Shown here: piece by piece, positions 17,067 to 26,233 of the stretch
How positions within the stretch are numbered: the first letter of the stretch is position 1
How the letters are laid out: each line of letters opens with the position of its first letter
NCBI GenBank assembly: GCA_963797255.1
Contig: CAWCOV010000036.1
Span: forward strand, 1 to 64,000
Direction of reading: 5' to 3'
Source of the DNA: JANXZS01 sp963797255
GTDB taxonomy: Bacteria > Acidobacteriota > Terriglobia > Terriglobales > Acidobacteriaceae
DNA: 64,000 nt
The notes under the pieces: model-generated
Told to the model about the DNA's origin: nothing
Seen by the model: only the letters and a program-made list of their open reading frames with translations
Databases searched by the model: none
Position numbers and translations under genes: made by a program

Positions 17067-19220
17067 CTACCAGAGAGCACGCGGATTGGCGGCAAAGCTT
17101 CTGCCGGGCGCAGACCATTGCCCTGCCTGCACCATACGGTCGGCAGCCTCCACCGGAACAGCCGGCGAGAAGAGATGCCCCTGTCCAAGGTTGCAACCAT
17201 GCTTCCTGAGTGCCTGCAACTGAGCCTGGGTTTCCACGCCTTCCGCAAGCATCTGCACCTGCAGCGCGCGACCAAGATCGAACAACGTGTCGAGAAGCGC
17301 AGTGTTTCGCCCCGGTGATGGAAGATAAGAAATGAGCCGGCGGTCGATCTTCACGATATCGATCGGCAAACGAACAAGATGGTTCATCGAGGCTAGGCCC
17401 GCGCCAAAATTATCCAACGCGACTCCGATCCCAAGATCCATCAGGCGTTGAAAAACACCGACGGCTATATCGGGATTCTGATTGATGGCACGTTCTGGAA
17501 TTTCGAGCCGGATGCACTCGGGAGGAAGTTCGTTGCGGCGAAGCAAATCGGCGATCATCTCAACCAGGTCCGGCTGATTGAACTGGCGCGGTGAAAGATT
17601 GACGCTTACCCTCAGCTTCGCCACGGGTAGCTCATCGTGCCACTTCTTCGCCTGAATACAAGCCTGCTCGATCACCATGTGCCCGATGGGAAGAATCAGT
17701 CCCGTTTGCTCGGCGAGCGGCAGCACATCCATCACGGGATACAATGTCCCGTCCGGTCGACGCCATCGAAGCAGCGCCTCAAAGCCTTCGAGCGCCCCAC
17801 TCTCAAGGTGATAAACCGGTTGATACCAGACTTCGAACTGGCGTTCATCGAAAGCACGCCGCAGTTCGAATTCCTTCTGCACATGGCTGCTGGCATGCAA
17901 TTCCATTGCGCTATCAAAGATGACGTGACGGCCGCCGCCGTCGGACTTGGCACGGTACATTGCGAAGTCGGCATCGCGCAATAACTGATCTGCTGTAGTG
18001 TGCTGTGCAGTGCCAAAAGCGATGCCAGTGCTGCCGCTCACGGTGACCTGGTGGCCGAAAATGTCCATCGGCTTGCTGATCTCCTGCTGCATGCGCTGTG
18101 CGATTATTTTTACGTCCGGAAAGTTCGTAACATTCTCGAGCAGGATGGCAAACTCGTCGCCGCCAAAACGCGACACGGTATCCTGCGGCCGAAAGCATGA
18201 GCGCATGCGTGCAGCAACGTTGACAAGCACCTGGTCGCCACTGGCATGTCCGAGTGTGTCGTTGATGTGCTTCAGCCTGTCCATGTCAAAGAACATGACT
18301 GCATAGTTCACATCATCTCGCCGCTGCTTTCGGGCGATGGTCGTTTGCAGCCGATCGAGAAACAATGCTCGATTCGCCAGGCCTGTCAGCGCGTCGTGCA
18401 GCGCATCATGCTGAAGCCGGTTCTCAATTGCCTTCTGTTCGCGAATATCCCGGTAGCTGGCGAAGTAGCCCACCCGTTCTCCAAGCATGATGACCGGCGA
18501 AACAAGAATAGAGACATCAATCAACTCGCCCGCACGATTCTTGCGGACTGTCTCCATGGATGCGCGGCCATGAAGGTCGACGGAATGCGTCAAAATATCA
18601 ATTTCGTGGATCCGGGCCTCGGGCACAATCAAATCCTGAATATCCCTGCCCACGGTTTCTTCCTGGGTGTATCCAAAGAGCCTTTCGAACTCAGGATTGA
18701 GGTGCAAAACCCGCGTGCCGTGAGTGATGAGGCTCGCCTCAGGAGAGCTATCTAAGAGTTCCTCCAGGAAAGTAGACCGCGGAGAATTGCCCTCCTCTGA
18801 TGCCAACGGGAGTGCCGCGATCAGAATCATGACTTCAGAGCTGTTTAGAACGACGTAGCTCCCGCAAATCGGGATCAGCTTTCCGCTTGCCCCCGCGAGT
18901 ACACACTCAAAGCTGGCACGCGTGGGGCCGCCAGCGAGGCGGCCGGTATCTTCATTGGCGTTGATATCCACGCCCAGCTCCGAGTCGGCGTCGGTGTTAA
19001 CAATGAGTTCTTCGCGAACAAGCTTCAACCCGGGGTAGGTGCCGAGGAATATATCGGAGACTGGCCGATCGACCGCAGAATCTTCTGCGAGGCCAATTAG
19101 CCCGCGCGCCGCTCGATTGCAGTAGACGATCCTGTCGCCGCGTTGCAAAAGAACGCAGCAAGGCAATGCTTCCAACAGAGAGTGATCCGGCAGAGTCTTA
19201 AAAGTGTCCAGATTTTCCAA
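17067..19220 (-). CDS. PAS-PAS-GGDEF-EAL cyclic-di-GMP signalling protein
   Basis: 717 residues without membrane segments: PAS about 12-130, PAS about 150-265, GGDEF about 270-435, EAL about 450-700. The cyclase site is intact (RFGGDEF, 352-357) and the product-inhibition site RxxD is present (RPQD, 344-347). In the EAL domain EAL (481-483), NLS, LEIPE, KID, AEGVE and GQG remain. The metal-binding DDFG motif reads DNFG (603-606) and ELTE reads EIPE. I infer a working diguanylate cyclase with a weak or purely sensory EAL domain. It lies between hpf and rapZ, 24 bases from rapZ. Confidence 0.92.
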   Translation of the reverse strand: MENLDTFKTLPDHSLLEALPCCVLLQRGDRIVYCNRAARGLIGLAEDSAVDRPVSDIFLGTYPGLKLVREELIVNTDADSELGVDINANEDTGRLAGGPTRASFECVLAGASGKLIPICGSYVVLNSSEVMILIAALPLASEEGNSPRSTFLEELLDSSPEASLITHGTRVLHLNPEFERLFGYTQEETVGRDIQDLIVPEARIHEIDILTHSVDLHGRASMETVRKNRAGELIDVSILVSPVIMLGERVGYFASYRDIREQKAIENRLQHDALHDALTGLANRALFLDRLQTTIARKQRRDDVNYAVMFFDMDRLKHINDTLGHASGDQVLVNVAARMRSCFRPQDTVSRFGGDEFAILLENVTNFPDVKIIAQRMQQEISKPMDIFGHQVTVSGSTGIAFGTAQHTTADQLLRDADFAMYRAKSDGGGRHVIFDSAMELHASSHVQKEFELRRAFDERQFEVWYQPVYHLESGALEGFEALLRWRRPDGTLYPVMDVLPLAEQTGLILPIGHMVIEQACIQAKKWHDELPVAKLRVSVNLSPRQFNQPDLVEMIADLLRRNELPPECIRLEIPERAINQNPDIAVGVFQRLMDLGIGVALDNFGAGLASMNHLVRLPIDIVKIDRRLISYLPSPGRNTALLDTLFDLGRALQVQMLAEGVETQAQLQALRKHGCNLGQGHLFSPAVPVEAADRMVQAGQWSAPGRSFAANPRALW

Positions 19221-19403
19221 GGCGCTCGTGTCGATCTAAAGTGCAACGACTTTGAGATCAAGCCTTTGCAGAGAATTAGTTTTTCACGAGTGGGGATATT
19301 CGAACATCACCAGATGGAGTCAGGCTACCAGGTGACCCGTTGTTACCTAAGTCATGGGCCGCCTGACTCATCCGGCAGAGCGCTCTTGGGGCGCGAGAAC
19401 GCG

Positions 19404-20051
19404 TCAGGGAGCTTCTATCAACTCCATCTTGCCATCGCGTTTCCTGTGGAGGACCATGACCGTACCTTCGGGATCACGAAATACGAAAACGTCGCGATCG
19501 CGGAATTCCGCCTCTTTCACGGCTTCTTCGAGCGTCATTGGACGAAGCGCCACTGAGTCTGACGAGCGGACAACATGCGGTTCAGGGATGGGGACACGAG
19601 CAGGAAAGGAGTGCACGGTGACCGGCAACACCGGCTTGGCTTTACCTTTTCCGTTCGAAGCTGCTTTGGTCTCGGGTTTCTCCGCCGCGGCTACAGGTGT
19701 GCCCGGACGACGCGAACGAGCCAGTTCCGGCTCCTCGGCGTGCTTTTCTCCCTTGGGCTTGCGCTTTCCGTCCCGAACTCGCTCCTTATAGCGGATTGCT
19801 TGGTTCTCGGCTCTGTCCAGCGCTTCTTTTAGCGCTGTCTCCAGGCTGGTAGCTTCTGAAGCACCAAGAATCGTTTGCAAGCGGGTCTTAACTGTGACCT
19901 CAGCCATCTGCCGGTATTTTTCAGCGGTCAAAACGACATGTGCACTGGTGGTCTTGCCAAGGATCTTGGTGATCCTTTCGATTCCTTCATCTGCCATTCC
20001 ACGCAGTGCCTTACTAATGGTCACCTGCCTGCCGGTGTATTCGATCTGCAT
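19404..20051 (-). CDS. hpf: Long-form ribosome hibernation promoting factor
   Basis: 215 residues. The N-terminal S30AE fold (about 1-98) binds the 30S decoding site. A Lys/Pro/Ala-rich linker follows (about 98-165), then the C-terminal dimerisation domain (RPMTLEEAVKEAEF, then FVFRDPEGTVMVLHRKRDG). This is the long form that dimerises 70S ribosomes into 100S particles. The linker is longer than usual. It lies 45 bases downstream of rpoN, the conserved rpoN-hpf pairing. Confidence 0.93.
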   Translation of the reverse strand: MQIEYTGRQVTISKALRGMADEGIERITKILGKTTSAHVVLTAEKYRQMAEVTVKTRLQTILGASEATSLETALKEALDRAENQAIRYKERVRDGKRKPKGEKHAEEPELARSRRPGTPVAAAEKPETKAASNGKGKAKPVLPVTVHSFPARVPIPEPHVVRSSDSVALRPMTLEEAVKEAEFRDRDVFVFRDPEGTVMVLHRKRDGKMELIEAP

Positions 20052-20096
20052 AATTACCTCCAGGCGGAAAGTAGTTGTATGGGGGCTGATTCTACA

Positions 20097-21938
20097 TCAA
20101 TGACGTACGCGGCGTTGATGAGTACTCGGGATGTGCATGTCCTCGCGATATTTGGCCACCGTTCTGCGAGTTACGTTGATTCCCTGGGATTGCAGGATTT
20201 GTGCGATTTGATCATCGGTTAGCGGCTTGCCCGAATCTTCGTCCTCAATCAGCTTCTTCACTTTACGCTTGAGCAGCATAAGTGGAGTTCCGGCGCCTTC
20301 GGGCCCATTCACTCCTTCAGAGAAGAAGAAGCGCAATTCAAAGACTCCCTGGGATGTGTATACGTATTTGCTGCTGACAGCGCGACTGACCGTCGAAGGA
20401 TGCACTCCGATCTCTTCTGCCACTTCTTTGATCATCATCGGCTTCAGTGCTTCCACACCAAACTCGAGAAAATCCTGTTGACGGCGGACAATCGCTTCGC
20501 ACGTCCTCAGAATCGTATTCTTTCTTTGCTCAATATTTCGCATTAATTGCAAAGCGGAACGATAGCGTTCCTTCACGTAGTCCTTTACGTCCTTTTCGGT
20601 TCCATCCTGTGAAAGCAACTTTCGGTAGCTTTGGTTCAAGCGCAGGCTAGGCAAGTCTTCTTCGTTCATGACCACAACGTATTCATCGCCACGCTTCAAA
20701 AACGCCACATCGGGCTCAATCAAACGGGCATCGGAGCGGTTATAGCGCTGACCTGGCCGCGGATCGAGAGTGCGGATAAATTCGAATGCCTGCTGTACAT
20801 GTTCGATGGGCTTACTGAGCGCCTTGGCAAGTTCGCGCAGGTCTTTCTTCTGCAGCAGTGCCAAATGCGATTCCACAATGCGCATGGCACATTCGAACAA
20901 TCCTCTGCGCTGTTCAAGTGCAGCGTCCGCTGCGGCTTGAACTGCCTTCTCTTCATTTGATTTTTCAACGACAGCTTCGCTTGTGATTTCTTCGGGTGCG
21001 GATGCAATCTCCCCCTCAGCCGCAACGGGTTCCGCTAACACAGGCGCGGATGGGGACTTGGGCACTTTGGGCTGACGCTCCGACACGATCAATTCGAATT
21101 CCGCGCACTGTGCCTGGATTTGTCTGACGAGGCACTCGCGCAGATTGCGAGCCGCAATGCCCACGGGATCAAGTCCCTGCACAACCGTCAAAGCAGCAGT
21201 TAATCTTTTTCGTGCACGGCCCGCTTCGGGATGATCGAGGATGGGGCTACGACGCGGCGCCTTTGCGTGATTCACTGGTGGCGCAAAGCCATTCTGTGAG
21301 CCGTGATCTTTAAGTTCGGAAAATGGGTCTTCGCCAGCAGCAATAATCACTTCCGGTGAAGTCTGAACTTCTTCCAGTGTTTCTTCCGGCAGGTCAAGAT
21401 GCTCGCGTAGGAAACCTTCCAGCAACTCGTCGTCGGTGGCAACAAGGTATCCGTCTTCATTGAGATTGCCGATGATGTATTCGGCAGCCTCCCGCACGGG
21501 TACAGACAGGCTGAGAGAGCCTAACTGCCAAAACAGGTGATCCGTCAGCGTGCTGGGCTGCGAGAGAAAATTCTCGAACGATGGCTTGTCGCTGATTTCG
21601 AAATTGCTCTGCGTGCGGTATCCCGGATCAAGGTAATCCTGGAAGTAGGAGCCAAAATCGATCTCGTCGAAGGGATCGGCCTTTTCATCCTTGGCAGCGT
21701 CCGCGTTTGCTTCTTCTACCGTGCGTTCGCGCTCAGCCTCTCGACCGGCCACTTCATCGAGCAGCGGGACATTTTCATCCAACTCCTCGAGAACCGGATT
21801 CTCAACGATCTCGGCGTTGATCATCTCCTTCAATTCAAGCTTATTCAGCGCCAGCACGCTGACCATCTGCATCAACCCCGGTGTGAGCACCTGGCGTTGG
21901 GAGACTTTTAAGCTCAGTTTAGGTTGAAGTAGAGACAT
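20097..21938 (-). CDS. rpoN: RNA polymerase sigma-54 factor
   Basis: 613 residues. Region I is the Gln/Leu-rich N-terminus (LKVSQRQVLTPGLMQMV). An acidic, variable region II follows and is unusually long (about residues 60-330). The core-binding and helix-turn-helix part contains EVAEEIGVHPSTVSRAVSSK. The RpoN box RRTVAKYRE lies near residues 590-600. Sigma-54 reads -24/-12 promoters with AAA+ activators; none is encoded here. It sits between lptB and hpf, a conserved order in many Gram-negative bacteria. Confidence 0.96.
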   Translation of the reverse strand: MSLLQPKLSLKVSQRQVLTPGLMQMVSVLALNKLELKEMINAEIVENPVLEELDENVPLLDEVAGREAERERTVEEANADAAKDEKADPFDEIDFGSYFQDYLDPGYRTQSNFEISDKPSFENFLSQPSTLTDHLFWQLGSLSLSVPVREAAEYIIGNLNEDGYLVATDDELLEGFLREHLDLPEETLEEVQTSPEVIIAAGEDPFSELKDHGSQNGFAPPVNHAKAPRRSPILDHPEAGRARKRLTAALTVVQGLDPVGIAARNLRECLVRQIQAQCAEFELIVSERQPKVPKSPSAPVLAEPVAAEGEIASAPEEITSEAVVEKSNEEKAVQAAADAALEQRRGLFECAMRIVESHLALLQKKDLRELAKALSKPIEHVQQAFEFIRTLDPRPGQRYNRSDARLIEPDVAFLKRGDEYVVVMNEEDLPSLRLNQSYRKLLSQDGTEKDVKDYVKERYRSALQLMRNIEQRKNTILRTCEAIVRRQQDFLEFGVEALKPMMIKEVAEEIGVHPSTVSRAVSSKYVYTSQGVFELRFFFSEGVNGPEGAGTPLMLLKRKVKKLIEDEDSGKPLTDDQIAQILQSQGINVTRRTVAKYREDMHIPSTHQRRVRH

Positions 21939-22019
21939 ATACCTGTGTAGTCAATTACCTGAAAATGCTCCTGAAGTACATTCTACGCAAAGGGGATGGC
22001 ACGCATGCTTCCATTGGTG

Positions 22020-22748
22020 CTATGCAGGGGAGAAGCCTTCGCCGAGGTATACCCTCCGCACCTCTGGATCACGCCCTAATTCATCTGGCGTGCCAGTCCT
22101 GAAAATCCTTCCTTCATTGATTATGTAAGCACGATCGGTTACCGAAAGTGTTTCACGAACATTATGATCCGTTATGAGCACACCGATACTGCTTGCCTTT
22201 AAATCGAAAATAATCTGCTGCAAATCTTCCACCGCAATTGGGTCGATTCCCGAAAAAGGCTCATCCAGCAAGATAAAGGACGGCTGAATGCAAAGACAGC
22301 GGGCAATCTCAACCCTGCGACGCTCGCCGCCGGACAAGGCATAGCCACGTGTCTTGCGAATATGGCCAAGGTTGAGTTGATCGATCAGTTTTTCCGTGCG
22401 ACCGCGGCGCATGTCCCATGAAAGCGATTGCGCTTCCAGCACGGCCAAAATGTTTTCTTCTACCGTCAGCTTGCGGAAAACCGAAGGCTCCTGCGGCAAA
22501 TAGCTGATGCCGTACTGACGAGCGCGCAAGTACATGGGAACGCGGGTGATATCGGTCTCGTCGGCATATATACGCCCGGAATCCGGCGCGAGCAGGCCAA
22601 CAATCATGTAAAAGCTCGTGGTTTTTCCGGCACCGTTGGGGCCCAGCAGGCCAACCACTTCGCCCTGAGAGACTTCCAGGCTAACGCCACGAACCACCTG
22701 GCGCCCTTTGTAAGACTTGCCAATCTCGTCAGTCGAAAGCTTCTGCAT
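22020..22748 (-). CDS. lptB: LPS export ABC transporter ATP-binding protein LptB
   Basis: 242 residues. Walker A GPNGAGKTTSFYMIVGL, Q-loop SYLPQEPSVF, signature LSGGERRRVEIARCL, Walker B FILLDEPFSGIDP and ITDHNV are those of LptB rather than generic ABC proteins. It powers LPS extraction from the inner membrane with LptF/G, which are not in this window. Its start abuts the stop of the LptC/A-like gene with no gap, so translation is probably coupled. Confidence 0.95.
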   Translation of the reverse strand: MQKLSTDEIGKSYKGRQVVRGVSLEVSQGEVVGLLGPNGAGKTTSFYMIVGLLAPDSGRIYADETDITRVPMYLRARQYGISYLPQEPSVFRKLTVEENILAVLEAQSLSWDMRRGRTEKLIDQLNLGHIRKTRGYALSGGERRRVEIARCLCIQPSFILLDEPFSGIDPIAVEDLQQIIFDLKASSIGVLITDHNVRETLSVTDRAYIINEGRIFRTGTPDELGRDPEVRRVYLGEGFSPA

Positions 22749-25151
22749 CTATCGGGGAACGCGTGTCTCGGTTACTGCGCCCAACTTCCCTCCGCTGACA
22801 CTGACGCTATCATCGCGACTATTGAAAATCAACGCGTCCCCCGTTACTGTTCCGCGCTCCGGGTCCGCAAGCCGTGGAGGATTCGCGGGAGTGCCGCTCA
22901 GGACGAAGAGCCCGGTCTGGGACGTATAGATCAGCTTGTCGCCAGTTCCTTTCCTCTCCGCCTGGTTCAGACGCACGTGCCCGGTTGCTATCAAGTGGTC
23001 CACCTGCGCCTGCAGGCCACCGCTCTTCTGTCCGGGAACCTGCGCCGGGGCCAACACGACGACGGCTTCATCGGCGCGAATCGTTGCCTGATCGTCGATG
23101 ACTACGACGGAACCGGAGAAGTTGGCCTGACGTTGTGCGTCGGAGTAGAGAAGCCGTTGGCTCTGCAGTCGCACAACTCCGGGTTGTTTGTCAGTTCCCG
23201 CGGGAGTTAGAAATGCTCCGCTGACGGCCGCGCGCGAACCGCCTCCCTCTCCGTAGGCTTTGAGTGTCTGCTGTGTGCGGGAAAGCTCGATGACAGGGGC
23301 CGTAATGGAATTCGTTCCCTGCCAGAGCCGTGCTTTTCCGCGAAATATCGCATCCCCCGATCCGCGCGTAAGGGTGGCCTTGTCCGACACAATGTGAACC
23401 GGGCCCTGGCCGCCGAACACCTGCGGACCACCGTTACCGCCCTGCTGATACGTAGCTTTGACCTCGCCCGTAGCGCTGGCATCGCCCCCGGTGCGAGAAA
23501 CTTCAAAGACAAGCGCTGTCATCTCGAGGCTGCCATCGACGATGCGCGGAGAGCCTTCCATGCGCAGGAGCTGATCGTTGCCTGTGTAGAGAGCCTGTTT
23601 CGCCGCCGCCACCATCGAAGGCTGCTGGGCATTTTTCCCGTCTACCTTTGCCGGCGACTCCGTCATCCTCACATTCCCTTGCTGCAGGGCGGATTGGATA
23701 ACAGTTGGACCGAATTGACTGGGAATTCCCCCTTTGGCTTTGCCTTTCGCCGCAGTCTTCGATTCCTGTGGAGGCTTTTTCACCTGCTGGTCAAACTTCA
23801 CCAGGAGGGTATCGCCTGTGCTCTGTCTTGTCGCACCGTCTGCGGCGAGATCGGTGAATTGGGTGTGACCCTTCCCTTCAAGGCTGGTGAGGGTGCTGCC
23901 CTCGCCCAGATTGGCAAAGAGGGTGTCCGCCGCTACGGTGGTATTTTGTTCCGGGCCAGAACTGCGGATGGTGTGCAGAACAATCGAGGCATTGCCGGCG
24001 GCCAAAACATGGGAAGGCTCGGCCTTGCCATGTTCATTTTTGGCAAAGTCAACGTCGAGTTGATTGGTTGTCAGTTGACGCGTCGCGGAACCATTCCGAT
24101 CTTCCGGCAGCCCGAGTTGCTGATCCACGATGGCTACCGACGTTCGCATTCGCGCATGCCGCACAATTCCCTTCTCGCCCAGTTCGAGCGTGCCTTCAAC
24201 CGCCGATCCGCGCAGATTGTGCTGCGCATCCTCAGCATGCATTAGCACTCCGCCGCCTAGATTTGCCATGCGAGGCTGGCTCTTCTGGTCGAATTGGACG
24301 TTGGCGGTCTGTGCCGTGATGTCGCGGCCTTCGCCGCCCTTCAGCCGGATGTTTCCCTTGGCGTCAAGGTGGTCCGCCGAGCCGTCCTCCCGAAAATAGA
24401 CAATCACCTGATCGGAGATGCTTCGATCCGATTCGTAGTCGGCGACAACGTTGAGGAGAAATGCCTGGCGCGACTCCCGCAAAAATTCAGCGTGGCTGGA
24501 TCGGACCGTAAGCGGACTCCCATTTAAAGTACTGGTCATCTCCACCGCGCTGCCTAGCACCAGCAGGCCTTTAGACGAGTCATAGGTCGCGCCCAGCGCT
24601 TTTCCGGATGCGTCCGGAAATCGAAATTCCACTTCCTTGTCCGTCTGGGCAATTCCAGTGTTTTTATTGAAAACAAGGCCGCTGGTTTTTACGTGGATAG
24701 TGGAACTGTCTGTCTCATTTCCGACCGCCTGAGAGTTGCTGGAATGACCCGATGCGGGTCCCTGCAAGTCGAGTTCTACATCGCCGTTTGCGCGCGCGAA
24801 TCCGGCAACCGGATCGTATTCAAACTCCGAACCCTTGATGCGGTCGGCACGATTCCCGTCCTTGCCGTACAAGGTGATGCCGACATCTTTCAGCGTGGCC
24901 CTGCCGCCGCCCTTGAACTGAATGACTTTGGACGCGTGAATCGTGAAGAGAACACGGCCTTTTTTGTCAGATTGAGAGTACGTGACATCCTGCGCCGAAG
25001 ACTGGATGTGGATCCCGAGTTTCTCGGGCAGATCGTGCGCAAGCCGATGGCGTTCATAGCGCGCAACCACGAAGAATAGCGCAATCACCGTAATCAGCCC
25101 GACGGCCAACGCTACGATACCGAAGCGGAGCCGTTGAATCGTTAAGCGCAT
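22749..25151 (-). CDS. Large LptC-LptA (OstA)-like LPS transport protein
   Basis: 800 residues. One N-terminal membrane anchor (about 8-30) precedes an LptC-like part (about 35-200, with HASKVIQFKGGGRATLKDVG). Several OstA/LptA-type beta-jellyroll stretches follow, recognisable by DALIFNSRDDSVSVSGG and LIATGHVRLNQAERKGTGDKL near the C-terminus and similar patterns near 250-350. In E. coli LptC (191 aa) and LptA (185 aa) are separate and polymerise into the periplasmic bridge. Here anchor and bridge appear to be one chain. Its contact with lptB supports the assignment; the domain borders are estimates. Confidence 0.85.
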   Translation of the reverse strand: MRLTIQRLRFGIVALAVGLITVIALFFVVARYERHRLAHDLPEKLGIHIQSSAQDVTYSQSDKKGRVLFTIHASKVIQFKGGGRATLKDVGITLYGKDGNRADRIKGSEFEYDPVAGFARANGDVELDLQGPASGHSSNSQAVGNETDSSTIHVKTSGLVFNKNTGIAQTDKEVEFRFPDASGKALGATYDSSKGLLVLGSAVEMTSTLNGSPLTVRSSHAEFLRESRQAFLLNVVADYESDRSISDQVIVYFREDGSADHLDAKGNIRLKGGEGRDITAQTANVQFDQKSQPRMANLGGGVLMHAEDAQHNLRGSAVEGTLELGEKGIVRHARMRTSVAIVDQQLGLPEDRNGSATRQLTTNQLDVDFAKNEHGKAEPSHVLAAGNASIVLHTIRSSGPEQNTTVAADTLFANLGEGSTLTSLEGKGHTQFTDLAADGATRQSTGDTLLVKFDQQVKKPPQESKTAAKGKAKGGIPSQFGPTVIQSALQQGNVRMTESPAKVDGKNAQQPSMVAAAKQALYTGNDQLLRMEGSPRIVDGSLEMTALVFEVSRTGGDASATGEVKATYQQGGNGGPQVFGGQGPVHIVSDKATLTRGSGDAIFRGKARLWQGTNSITAPVIELSRTQQTLKAYGEGGGSRAAVSGAFLTPAGTDKQPGVVRLQSQRLLYSDAQRQANFSGSVVVIDDQATIRADEAVVVLAPAQVPGQKSGGLQAQVDHLIATGHVRLNQAERKGTGDKLIYTSQTGLFVLSGTPANPPRLADPERGTVTGDALIFNSRDDSVSVSGGKLGAVTETRVPR

Positions 25152-25200
25152 TTAAGCCATTTTCTCATTTTCATCGGCTAGAACACATCCGTACCGCGCA

Positions 25201-25809
25201 CTAATTCAATCGCTGCAATCTTGCAATCAGCTTCTGCGCGAGGTTTTCCCCTGACTCCGACCAGAGGAGCCGGCTGCTGATGCCGCAATTCGCCTGAATG
25301 GCGTTCGTGAGATCCACCAGAATCGCTACATTGCGCTTCAAATACTCGGCGCTTTCCGGATCAAGCTCGATATCTTCGTGGAGAAAAAATGTATCCAGCC
25401 CGAGATCCACTCGCACGTGGCCGTTCTGCTCGTATGCCCGGTCATCGAATTCAGGTCCGAAGCCTACCACGCGCGCAATCTGTGGCTCTTTTTTCCAGAT
25501 TACGTCCAGGTCTCCTTCGGAGAGTGGCGTCCACAAATCCCACTTAAGCTCGAATTCGTATGCGAAGTCGTCGTGCATGAGTTCCATTGCCTCGGCAACA
25601 GCCTGCTCAATCTGCGCGTCTTCTGCGTCCACGTAAATGCGTTGAAATGCGGGGGTCTCATTCCACGAAATCGGATATGCGGAAGCAGCGGACACGGTGG
25701 AAGCTCCACCAACGAGCGAGAACTGCTTCAACACCGAAACAATCGCTGGTGCGAGCGAATCCATACGAAAACCAGGAAACCAAAGGCTGAGATATAGCTG
25801 ATCTGCCAT
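25201..25809 (-). CDS. Conserved-looking protein of unknown function
   Basis: 202 residues, acidic, no signal peptide or membrane segment. Coding character is good: the codon use resembles that of its neighbours and it is the only long frame here. I recognise no family. The N-terminus (DQLYLSLWFPGFRMDSL) and central ELKWDLWTPLSEGDLDVIWKKEP suggest a mixed alpha/beta globular protein rich in Trp. It ends about 50 bases upstream of the LptC/A-like gene on the same strand and may be its operon leader. Confidence 0.7.
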   Translation of the reverse strand: MADQLYLSLWFPGFRMDSLAPAIVSVLKQFSLVGGASTVSAASAYPISWNETPAFQRIYVDAEDAQIEQAVAEAMELMHDDFAYEFELKWDLWTPLSEGDLDVIWKKEPQIARVVGFGPEFDDRAYEQNGHVRVDLGLDTFFLHEDIELDPESAEYLKRNVAILVDLTNAIQANCGISSRLLWSESGENLAQKLIARLQRLN

Positions 25810-25933
25810 GTCAATAGTTTAGACGCTTGCAGCGGCTCGAAGGATACAATTGCCCGCCCCGTTGCGGATCAGTTGAGCGCCACGCGCTGCCGTTCGTCTT
25901 ACTGATTACACCTGTTTTAGGGGAGATGTACGA

Positions 25934-26233
25934 ATGAAAGATCAAAGAGTCTGGTTCTTCGGAACCATCGTTGCAATTGTCTTCTTCCTGCTGGGCCAGT
26001 TCAGCGCTGGCAGGCCAGTAAAGGCGGCGGGCGAAGAAGTGCAATTTCAATTGCATGAAGTCGAATCGAAAAATGGCCTGCTTCTGTATTACCCGGGTCA
26101 GCGAACACTTTACGTGTACCAGTCGATCATGATGGGAAATCCGGCTTTGCAGTGCTCCTACAAGCTGAAGCTGAGTGAGCCCGGAGGCGTGATTCATCGC
26201 CAGCAGTGCGATGTCCAAAAGCTGTTTCCTTAG
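25934..26233 (+). CDS. Small membrane-anchored or secreted protein, unknown
   Basis: 99 residues. The first ~25 residues form a single hydrophobic anchor or uncleaved signal (VWFFGTIVAIVFFLLGQF). The remainder is polar with two Cys (CSYKLKL and QQCDVQK), possibly a disulfide in the periplasm. A strong ribosome site (AGGGGAG eight bases before ATG) supports the start. I recognise no family. Its stop codon overlaps the stop of glyS on the other strand (shared bases 26230-26233). Confidence 0.75.
   Translation: MKDQRVWFFGTIVAIVFFLLGQFSAGRPVKAAGEEVQFQLHEVESKNGLLLYYPGQRTLYVYQSIMMGNPALQCSYKLKLSEPGGVIHRQQCDVQKLFP

Noticed and set aside
16075..17223. 382-codon plus-strand frame opposite rapZ
   Set aside because: No domain recognisable; mirrors the codons of rapZ and crosses into the next gene.
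20097..21938. Sigma-54 promoters in the window served by RpoN
   Set aside because: No TGGC-N8-TTGC element was found at proper distance from a start in the intergenic regions I checked.
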